Shown: positions 22,401 to 34,400 of the stretch, one piece after another
How the letters are laid out: each line of letters opens with the position of its first letter
Numbering within the stretch: the first letter of the stretch is position 1
DNA from: Hyposmocoma kahamanoa
Lineage: Eukaryota > Arthropoda > Insecta > Lepidoptera > Cosmopterigidae
Length of the DNA stretch: 64,000 nucleotides
Direction: 5' to 3'
Assembly (NCBI RefSeq): GCF_003589595.1
Contig: NW_020653397.1
Location: 892,984-956,983, forward strand
The notes under the pieces: generated by a model
What the model was told of the DNA's origin: nothing
The model's database searches: none
The model's input: the letters and a program-made list of their open reading frames with translations, nothing else
Position numbers and translations under genes: made by a program

Positions 22401-25400
22401 CACCACGGAACCTTCCTATGATATAGGAGGTCCGAATTTTTGGCGGGCAGCTTTCCTCAGAAGCGCTGATGATGCCTCTGGAAGTGACCTCAACAGCTAA
22501 CTCTAGACTCTGAGTGGTTTTGATCGATTTAGGACACCCTTGTAGATGCTGCCCTATCTGTTTTTATAGACGTCTCAGGCCGTGTCCCTTGGATTTCTAA
22601 ATGTAGTGGGGTCTGTAAATGTCTGCCACATTTCCTGCTCCCAGATAAAATTTTATGTGTTTATGATCCGACATCGACGTCTCGTCACGAACATGCCAGC
22701 CGGTTATAAGTCCGGCTAGCCTAACCGTAGAGAAAGTAATGTCCAGAATTTCCTGTCTTGACCTAGTAACAAAAGTTGGTGTACATATTAAGATACAGCC
22801 AATTTGATAGGATAAAATCATATAGTAACTCTCCTCTGTTATTGATGTCTGAGCTCCTCCAGGCGGTGTGGTGAGCGTTGGCATCACATCCCACCAGAAG
22901 TTCTGCTTTGTGTTTCCGGGCGTATTCCGCCAGTCGTGTCAGATCTTCCGTGGGATTGTTCTTTTCTGGCCTGAGTGCTACTCCGGGGAAAGAGATATGT
23001 CGCTACAAAGTCATCAGTACAGAACTCTGGAATAGGCATAATGTTAATGTTTTTGTTATAAACAATGCAGGCTCTGGGTCTACTTCCACAGGTGTTGTAA
23101 ATCAACTTACCAGCTGCATTGAGTCCCATTATGTTTGTGCAGTTAATCCAGGGTTCCTGAATGAGGGTGACATCTACGTTGCCTTTCGCGAAGCAACACT
23201 CCACCATAACCGTTGCAACCACGGCATGGTGGAGGTTTGCTTGGAGAACCCTCACCCTATCCCCCGTGGGCGCCATCTAGCGGGGATTGAAGCCCCGGCC
23301 TCGTTGCTGCCCCCGACTGCTACGAGGAGGACGAGGCCGTCCTCGTGAACCTCGTTGGTTGGCAGCCCCAAGCCCTTGCACACGTGCCGAACTGCTGCCA
23401 CGTGGGTATGGTACCGAAAACCGCAGTCGTGTACTCCCCAAACCGTCATTTATGCCATTACTGTGGCAGTTTTTGGTCGAGCCGCCCCTGTACTGGCACT
23501 TGTTGATGGCTGCGCTGTTTGCACCACACCTGGGACAGCGGGTGCTGTCCGAGTGTGCCCAGCCTCCCGTCCGCGATTCTTCTGGGGCGATGCACCCAGA
23601 GTCGCCGACGGGGCAGCCCCGTCGCATTTCCCCTGATCCGTGGAAGACAGGCCAGGCGCAGACACCTACGCTGAGGCTCCCGGCCCCGATTCCTCGAGCG
23701 GACTTGTAACCGACCCTGGTTTCGAGACCAAGACACCCCGCGCAGTGTCGCCACTGAACGTACTTTCCAGACACGCCTTGATTCTCCTAAACGTGACCTG
23801 TTTAAAACCAAGGTGTGCCTGGCAATTTGAGGCATGGAGATTCTCCAAAGATGGGTCATCAAGAGCGAACGCGACCACCCATCCGTTCGCATTTTCCCTT
23901 GTGTGAAGAACCTTCCACACTTCTGCGCGGAGGCCTCTATTTTGGGCCCCCAGCAGGCTGATGGCTATCTGCACCGACTCACATCCCTTCTTGGGAATGT
24001 AGGTGGTGGGCTTCGGAAGCTCGCTCTCCTCAATCAAGGATAGCTGGGCTTCCGGCTACGGCTTTAAATTGCCGATCTTTCCCACAAGCCAGTCTGCACT
24101 TGCTTGGTCCTTGCAGGTCAAAAGAATCCAGCCTGGCTTGTGAGAGAGGCCCAGGAACTTCGGTCCCTCGCCATGCGATGTAGTACTCGCTATGGTGCGG
24201 ACCAGGAACAGCTCCACCAGCTCAATTTGCTCCTCTGACATGGGTTCCGAATTCCGGATACCCACGCGGTACCGGAGCCCGCCATTGAAAGTAGGTCTGT
24301 TCCTGCTTTCAGCTGGCGCTATGGTCCTGGGAGCCTTCCTGACATGCTCCTGTGGCGACGCCTCCTCTGACCGTTCACGCTTCTGCGCTTTTGGTTTTGG
24401 AGGTGGTTTGGACACCGGAAAATCACTCCAGGGCTTTTCAGATAGAGGCAGAGCTTCTGCGTAGCTCATACCTGTTCTCATCAGACCCTGCAGTCTTTTC
24501 CGGCGAGACCCGCTCAGCCGAATGCGCGGTTGAGCGGGTCTTCCCTTCCTATGCAATTGGATTACATAGGAATGGAAGCCACTCGCACGCGTGGAGCTGA
24601 TATCCCGTTAGTACCTATACATAATATATTAAATATGTTTGACATGTTGAATGTGTTTGATGATGCCACAGTGAAACTGTTTTATTTAAGTGGCCATTTT
24701 ATTGTGCATTCACTGGCTATTCCGCTTCGTCAGATCTTGTACAGTTACTCTTGTACAGTCAACAACACATCAAGTTATACACTTTTATTTGAATAATGGC
24801 TCCTGTGCAATGGAGCAAGATCCGTCAATGAGTAGCTTAATGTGCTGCCATCTGTAAGGGCTATATTGACAATCGTTTTTCTTTTACTCATAGGCTCCTC
24901 GTGCAAAGATGAACCAGCAACGGTCTCGCCGTTTCCGTGCCTCCAAGGAGACTCAAGAGAAGATTGAAGAAGTGGCTCGCATCCGCTCTGAGCTGCAGGC
25001 CAAAGGTGCTTATTTACCTCCAGAGAGGCCTAAAGAAGCACACTTTGACTCTAACTGCATCACTCCAGGCACTCCTTTTATGGACAGACTTAGCAAGTGT
25101 CTGCATTATTATATTCATGACAGGTTTGTTTTATTTTCGCTCTATATAAGTTTTAGTTTAAAGTTTTTTTTAATTTGTTGAAATTCTCGTGCCCGACTTC
25201 ACTAGGATGTAGACCTAGTGATCTATCAACCCCACAGACCACATAAATTCTTTTCTTTCTTCCGTGTGCAATCCAATAATATTCTTAAATACAGAATAGT
25301 AATAAGTACATACAAAACATATAATATGTAGTTAGAATATAATTTATGTAGTTAGATAACGCAAATAGATAATTTTCATCGTCTTCTTATTTAAGAGCCA

Positions 25401-28400
25401 GATTCTTATCGGTGTAGCCTTCTCCACTCCTCACGGTTCATAGCCAGTTCTTTGACCTCTTTATAGCTGTTCACTTTGATCTTCTTTTTTATTTGTTCAC
25501 TATATGCCTCTTCCTCTTTTTCTTTTCCCCTCAATTATCACTCTCACAAATTCGTCATTACGCAACAATTGTCCAAACAGTTTTTCACTTCTCTCTATTG
25601 CATTCTAAAAGACTTCTCTCCTCCGCAACCCTTTCCAAAACTTCTTCATTTGGTGTCTCTTCAATCCATTTTATTTTTTCCATTCGCTTTCAATACCACA
25701 TTTCAATTGTCCATGTCTTGCATCCATACAGTGCGGTACTCCAGACATAGGTTTTGATGAATCTTATTATGTTTTTTTTTATAAAGCCCGTTTTGCTATT
25801 GCGATTCTAGTCATTATGTCAGTGGTACATTTGGAATCTTCTGGGATAACACTACCAAGATATTTTAAATGTGTTATCTGCTCTACTGGAATGTCAGTTA
25901 TTTTGATGGGTGTAATTTTGGAATACATAATTGTAAATAAATAAAGAGGCCCAACGATTTTTAAGATGCGTTTTATTTGAAAAAACAAAAAGCTCATTGA
26001 AATAGTGTAAACTAACTTTAACTCGCTTTTGCCAATTTTACAAATGAAAGTTATGTCACTGTTTTACCGGAGGTGCCATATTTTAATTACAAAATTGCTG
26101 ATATATATTTTTAGATTGAACAACGACCCTGGCTGGCGTGGCATTAAGGTAATTCTCTCTGATGCAAACGTACCTGGAGAAGGAGAACACAAGATTATGG
26201 ATTACATTCGAAGGCAGAGAGGTAACTATAGATACAAAAATGTGTAAAACATTTTACACTTAAAAATTTAAGTAAAAACTTCCCTTCTACTGAATATACG
26301 AATCAATTCTGATACCAGTTGTGTGTGGTTGACTCTTAATTTCAAAGTCATGATTAATATTTTCCTAATGGCGGACACACTAGGCTTGTCGCTAGTGTCA
26401 GTTTCGAGGTATGCGATCAGTTAATGTTGATCAACAGTGTCGAAGAGTGCAGACTGATAACATTGGTAAAAAATGCCAACATTAAGGCAGCAGCCAGGTA
26501 TTTATTTCTGAAAGAACCTCTTCAACGAACTGCTGTTGTGGAGGTTATACTTGAGATGAAAAAGAGCAATCATGGACGGACAACAAACTCAACTGTCTAT
26601 TCTATTTCTTTAATGGCGGCCACTAGTCTTGGGCCAGTGTCAGTTTCGATTAATTATGTCAGTTAATATTGTCAAGTAACGTCAACGTTTCGGTAGCAGC
26701 AAGGCATTTATTTTTAGATGAATCTCTTCCACGGAATGCTGTTGTGGAGATCATACCTGGGGTAAAAAAAAAACAATCATGGACAAACAAAGGATTAAAG
26801 CATTGTATTATTAGAGCGTATAAAATCACACAAAATGTTAATAAAGGGACAGTACACATAAAGAAGGAGGGATTTAAGGTTAATAGGACGAGGAATGGAA
26901 GAAGGAAGGAGGTCGTACAAGGATGAAGTCAATTTAGGATATTCAAAGAAAATGTGATCAATGTGGTCACATTCACACAAAGAGGTGTCTCTGGCACGGA
27001 TGTTATTGAGGAACACAGGGGAACAAGTGTGGCCCAGTCTCAATCTACAGGTCGTTGAAGTGGTTGCCTTACTAGCTTCGCGAAACCTAAAAAACCATTG
27101 TTTCACTGGGATGTTATTTTGAACGTCGGCATAGTACGCGCCTTTCTCTTGGCTAGTTCGAACCTAGTACGCATGCCAGTCCAAATCTAGACGATCCTTA
27201 GCTTACGAAGTCAGGCCATGAATTCAACTGTCTCAACATTGGAGAAATCATATCAAGTATAAACGAGACTTCAAATTAAATGTCAAAGTCTAAGTTGCGC
27301 TACGATTGAAAAGTAAATTCTAAAAACGCATTAAATTATTTAAAAAAAATCGTATTTTTTGCACCATTTTTACTTCATTCATGTGTCGTAATGAATCTAA
27401 GTTTTAGTAAGGGGACGAACAAGTCGTGCGCCTGATTGTAAGCGTCACGCCTAGCCATAACAGTTACAGTGCCACTCAGAGCTTTAAATTGCAAAGATCT
27501 GAGGGGCACTGCCACTGCGCCCGTCACCTTAAGACAACAGTTGACAAGTCCCATGTGCCTGTAATTTCACCAGCACCCTTACCCTTCTAAGCCGGAATGC
27601 AGTAATGCTAACATTACTGCTTGGCGTCAAAAATAGGTAAGGTAGCAGTACTTCCTTCTACGTACGTACTTCCTTTCACAAGAAGCTCTACTACTACTTA
27701 TTAATGACAATGGTCATATCCAGCTCAACCGGACCACGATCCGAACACACAGCACGTCCTCTGCGGCGCGGACGCCGACCTGATCATGCTGGGGCTGGCC
27801 ACTCACGAGCCCAACTTCACCATCATACGAGAGGAGTTCAAGCCCAACAAACCTCGCCCTTGTGACGTTTGTGGACAGCTAGGTTAGTAAAAACGAGGAA
27901 TCTTTAAATGGTGCCAAATTGAATAACGTCGCTCACTAACAAACATCATAACAAACATCTTGCTTAAATGTATTAAGTTAATAAATTAAAGAGGTATAAC
28001 TTAACTAATTACAATTCTAATTACAAACATTACTGTATTTACTATATATTACACCATATTTTTATCTTTTGTTTATAAAATTACACAGAAATCATTTTAC
28101 TGTTAAAATAACGGCAACAATAATGATCATTCTGGTTAACCAGAAAAGCGTCTTCATTCCCTTATCACACATACGCATGAAAAATAGTTGCTTCCCTAAT
28201 TTCTGTTAAGTTTGAGGTTATTAAATTTTGGACAGGCCATGAAATGAAGGAGTGCACTGGCACGACCCCGGACGCGTCACTGGTCCGATCAGACCCTGCC
28301 TTCGGCAACCAGGACAACTTTATCTTCGTGCGCCTCAGCGTTCTCCGAGAGTACCTCGAGAAGGAACTACAGGTACTACATTTTATTACTAAAGTATTCC

Positions 28401-31400
28401 AAATAAACACCAACCCACATGTAACATGCGCGAAAAAGAATAAATGCGTATATTTTGAGTCGAAAGAAAACATACGACCCATTAAATTTACAGAATTTCA
28501 GTTAAAAATACAAAGGGATAACGGGTAGGTGTGAAAATTCCTGTTAAATTGTTTAATAGTGTTTATTTCCGGTTTTAAACGCAAACGTTAAAACCGGGAA
28601 TAAACGCGATTAAACATAAACACTAGTAAATTTTACCGTGGTAAGAAACCAGTAACTCATATAAAATCTAGTTGCCAGTGTATAAAAATAAGTCATGTTG
28701 TGGTATGACTTCTTTTTCTTTGTTTGTTATTTTGGAACTGATATATTGTCACGGGTTGACCCCCCAGTCTATGTATGATCTATGGGTTGACCATAACTTG
28801 AAATATCGGGAAAACAATAAGAAGTAATACCGTGGTAAGGACACCAGTAGCTAGTAATAATAATCTACTTTCCGTTTGCTTCACACGAATGATTTTTGTA
28901 TTTTTTTTTCACGGAAGAAAAATCCATGGAGGTCCCTTAAGCCTCGCTTACTATCGGAACCACTGTCGCTAAAACGCACACAAACAAATGATAAACACTA
29001 CGAAATCTTGATAATGATTGGTCATATTTTCTAATTTAAAAAGATGTAACCAATTTTGGTTTATAATTTTAGTGGTAATATAATTTAAACTTTACCCAGT
29101 CACTATATCTTTGAAAGTTCAATGCCTTTATTGCAAGTTACGACGTTTTGATTTTATATTGAAATTTTACTTTACGTGCTGCCATCTTGCGGCCGCTAGC
29201 TGAACTACGACGAACGATTAACATTTGAATCAATTTGATTAACAGAAAATTGAAAATTTAATAAAATAAGACATACCGATGATATGAAATACTGCTACGG
29301 CTAATATTTTGGTGCGGCTATCAATTTTGCAGTCCAAAACAGCACAATAGGGTCCACTGAAAATCAGCGTCACAGCCTTGCCCCGGCGGTGACATTAGCT
29401 GAGTGGATCCTATTACATACGCCACAGCCGCACACATGACATCTACTTAGTACAACAATAGTGTTGACCAGCTTTGTGGTCGCATAATTATTTATTGCTA
29501 AGATTTTATTTTTAATTAATTTTATTTAGTTTTCTTTTTTGTTATTCATTTTCTGTTTGTTTTAGTTTTAATTTAGTTCTGTTTTTTTTTTATTTTTTTT
29601 TTTACTGTTTATTATTGTGTTGTGGTGTTATGTAATAAATGTATTCTATTCTATTCAATAAGGCATTTCTCTGCGATTTTAGAGAATTTGTGCGAAAGAA
29701 TGACACAATCATACCATACATTTATGTGGTCTGTGTACCATACAAAACGAAAATGGCGGACTGAGCTCAAGTAGGTCTTTCGAGACCTATAGTTGACACG
29801 CGTCAGGCGCTAACTAACCACTCTACTGTATTTGTTGTTTTGTGTTTTTTCTATACGAACTCTAAAGCAGTATTTATTTGTTTTTCAGATGCCAAACCTC
29901 CCATTCCCGTACGATTTCGAGCGAGCGTTGGACGACTGGGTGTTCATGTGCTTCTTCGTTGGGAACGATTTTCTACCGCATCTGCCCAGCCTCGAGATCA
30001 GAGAGGGCGCTGTCGACAGGCTCGTCAACCTTTATAAGAAATGCGTCTACAAGACCAGGGTAATGTTTTGTCTCTGGGCAATTCCTCTATCCAGAATACT
30101 CTTTGTGGTCAACAACTTCTTACCGCATTAGTCCAAACTCGAGATCAGAGAGGGCGCTGTCGACAAGTTCATCACCCTTAAAAAGAAATGCTTCGACAAG
30201 ACTAGCTAACTGCCTCCGTAACGGTTACCATGCCGGACTGCCACGCAGAGGTCCCAGGTTCGATTCCCGGGCCGGGAGAAATATTTGTATGGCCTACATT
30301 TATTTCTCTCGTGAGTTTGGGTGTAATTTGTGGTTGTCAATGTGTGTGTCCATGGCACCCACGACACAGGGTTTCCCTAGTGCGGGGCTATGTTGATTGT
30401 GAGCGTTATTATTATTATTATATTATTATTATTATTAAGACTAGCGTCCAGATTGTTATTCAAATCGGAATTGATCCAATCGGGTAGTCTCGAAAACACA
30501 CGACGATTGACGACGAACCTGTTTCCTACTATATCTTTCTAGTTTGTGAGCTAAATCAGCTATTGTTCCGATTAGAAATGTCAAAAGTTTCCAATCGGCC
30601 AGTTGTGAATCGCAATTAAGCGCCTCGACTCGGGAGAGGCAATCAAAATCAAGCTGCAGGATATTGATTGGTTTCTGGGCACTCCAGACAGGGTACTGAC
30701 ATTCTTAGTGACCGATAACTTCCTGCTGCATCTGCCTACATTCGAAATCAGCCAGCTGTAGTCAGCCACGTCACCCTTTATGTCTACAAGACCAGGGTAA
30801 TGATTTTCACCACGGTAATTCCCCTAGCCCGGGGTACTAACTTTTATTGACCAATAACTTCCTACCGCGTCAGTTCAAACTCGAAATAGAGAGGGCGCTG
30901 TCGCCGGGCATGTTACTTTTATTAAAAATTCGTCTACAGGACCAGGGTAATGATTAGGATCAGGATAATTTATCTAGCCAGAGTATTGATTCTTAGTGAT
31001 CAATAACTTCCTACCGTATCTGCCCAAAGTCGAGATCAAAGGGCGTTGTCGGCAGGCTCATTAACCTTACTGATACTCGGTACCCTGGCTTGAATAATTA
31101 TCTTGATTAATAATTAACCTGGCCTCCTGCAGTATCTAACTAGGGGTACTTGATTATCCGGTAGAAGTACGACACTACTTTTTCTATTTCTTGCTATTAA
31201 ATGTTCTGAGGTTTACCCTCGGGGTATTTCGATACTTGTAGTTCAATACTTGTAGATTCCCTATAGCATTCCTAACGCAAACATTTCCCCAGGGTTGGAT
31301 AACGGACTCCGGTGACGTGAACCTAGATCGCGTGCAAGTTATAATGGACGAGCTGGGCCACGTGGAAGACGAAATCTTCAAGCGGCGTCATCAGAACGAG

Positions 31401-34400
31401 CTCAATTTCAAGGCGAGAGACAAAGCCAAGAAGAGACAGAAGATCAACTTTGCGCTGCTTGACCAGACACAGTTTGCTCCTGCTGTAAGTTCATGCTGTC
31501 CTGGTACCAGATCTTTAGCTAATTTTTCTTTAGGAAGGTCATGTTAAGCAATATTGCAATTTTTTTACATTTTTACAGAAAATAGGAGAAGTGAGAACTG
31601 TAAAGAATGCTCGCCAAGAAGCCGCTGATATTCGGTTAGCGGGCATGAAAGCTGCGGTTCAGGTGAGTTTACATTTCTCTTACCATTCCGTTTCACATTA
31701 CGGCTTTTATGATTGGTTAGTTAGTGACGAGCGGTTAGAGTGGAATTCCCTACCTGCGGACTTATTCCTCGAACACTATAACTTGGACCTTTTCAAGGCG
31801 AGAGTGAATAGGCATTATTTAGGTGCGCATGCTGCATCGTCAACCTCATTTCCATCAGGCGAGCTGCAGGTCAAATGTGCACTTATGTTTTATAAAATAA
31901 AAAGTTTCCTCTGGAAGAGATGTATGATTTATCAATACAGGTGTGAAAGAGATAACGTGCTGTTTACATTTCTGATATGACTGAGTATTACCACATAGCG
32001 CAACTCCTGGGGTTTTTGCTCACTCTCCTTACGAATGTGTGGTAGAGGTTAATTAATATGATGGTTTCGAGTGTAATTTGATTACCTATGAAATAAAGAT
32101 GATTTGAATTTAAATTAGAGATGAAACGGATATTCGGTAACTATCCAGCCTATTTTTACTATCCGGCCGGATACCGGATATTTAAAACTGAGAAAAATTC
32201 ACAATGAGTACGCCAAGTTAATTGATTAAAGCTTATAATAATAGGATAAACACCAATTACAGGGTCGTTGACAATCTATTACTTGTAACTGAAAGAACTA
32301 TGAAGTTAGATAACGCTATCTGTAAATATAGTACTAGATTACAAACAAATTAATGAAATCAATTTGAAACAAAATAATAACGGGCGTATAAAGTACTAGG
32401 CATACATAAGTATATATACAATTGTAAGTATACAATAATTAGAAATTTTAATATGGCCAAAGAACGATGTAATTGGTTTTTTTTGTTCTACAACTCGAGA
32501 AATTTGCATTCACAACAAATAAACAGCACTGATATTAAAAGATTTCACTATAAACATTTTTCTGTTTGTGTTTGTTTGTATTATTGAATAAATTAATCGT
32601 TTTAAAAAAACCAAGTGACCACAACAAACCAAATCGTCAATGTGAAAGTGTGAAAGTGCTTGTTTATTCACTAATTAATCAATCACGGCGATGCGCGCTG
32701 TAAACCGGTCGCCACATGTTTACGGCTGTGGGACAGATATCCGGCGGCCAGATATCCGGCTATCCGGTTTGGATGCTTGCAAGATATCCGGTATCCGGCC
32801 AAATGACTATCCGTTTCATCTCTAATTTAAATTGAACCTAAAAGTCGTTATTATTACATCGGCCACCTAGGAGGGCTTGGTATCATGCTTGTCTTCCCAT
32901 AGGCCAGGCAGTTCTTCTCAATGTGATGGTACACAATGTGATTGCAGGAAGAAGATTCGCAACGCGGCCGCAAGCGCTCCGCCACGCAAGCCGGCCTCGA
33001 GAATGACGAAGACGATGACGACGACAAGAACGACGAGGTCCGCCTTTGGGAGGAGGGGTTCAAGGAGCGCTACTACGAGAGCAAGTTCGAGGTCGCCACA
33101 GACAACATGGAGTTCCGGTGAGAGACACACACGCATAGATAACCACAAATTAAAAGTTACCAAACTCACGTAGGCCGTATAAATATTTCTCCCGGCCCGG
33201 GATTCGCACCCGGGACCTCTGGGATGGTAACCGTTCGGCCACGGTGACATTATTGGAATAACCACCAGGTGACTTATGGTCATACCGCTATGGTATTTCC
33301 AGTTTTAGAATTATCTAAGGTTATACGTTGAATGTGTCAGGTACCGCGTGGCGCTGCAATACGTGCGGGGCTTGTGCTGGGTGCTGCGCTATTACTACCA
33401 GGGCTGCGCCAGCTGGAAGTGGTACTTTCCTTACCACTACGCGCCCTTCGCCTCCGACTTCGTCAACATTCAAGGCCTGTCCACCAAGTTCGAGAAGGGG
33501 ACGCAACCGGTATATTTTATTTTTCATTTAGTCATTAAATTCTGGTCACATAACCCATATAATACCTTAAAAGTCTACAACCTCAAATGGCTTTGATTGA
33601 TTACGCATAACAGTGAAAGTGTTGAATCTATCACTTTAAAAAATATATATAGTAAAATTGAGGAAATGCACTGATTACTATACAGTGTGAAAACACGACG
33701 ATTTCTAAAAATTTTCACGATGGAAAAAAATCACTTCCCTCGAAATATTACAAGAAAGACGCTTAATTCAATAGATACTTTAGATGTACCAACGTTTTAT
33801 TTTATGTCAACTGAAGTAGATAGAACACGTATAGTCATAATCATAATCATATCATTTATTGCTTTATATGCTACAAAAGGTCTTAAAGCTATTATTACAT
33901 TCCAACATAAACCCTGTAAGGGCACTGCAATTAACTTACTTCACTATACTTATATTAATACTAATAGGTACACATAAATTCATGCCAAACTTAACTTACT
34001 ATACTGTACACATAATGTCATGTACTTTTATTATCGAAATACTCTTTTAGGTCATAGAAACAGTACAACACAGTACAGAGCAAGTAACTTTTCAGAGCGT
34101 TTGCGAACATGTAATTATTTTCAATGTTTCTTATTCTAAGAGGTATTTTGTTATAGACTCTTATGGCCATATTGTGTGTACTCGAGCTAACAATTTCTAA
34201 ATTTGTAATAGTAAACGGTATACATTTTTCAAATGGCTTTAATTCGTAAGAAAGGAATAAATTCTGAAATAAAGCCAGTGTCCTTGCTGCTCGACCCAAG
34301 CAAAAGGAACCGTATTAGTAGGGGAAAAGTGTTATTTCGAGATGCGTTAGTATCGACACTTAAGAACTAACATACGTACAATATAATGTAACAACATAAT

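Noticed and set aside
23277..23892. Several overlapping long frames as host genes
   Set aside because: They are alternate frames of the GC-rich ORF1 region of the LINE.
30103..30396. Open frame read as extra XRN2 coding sequence
   Set aside because: It runs through a degenerate exon 7 copy and a SINE; the splice phases already join exon 7 to exon 8 at 31293.
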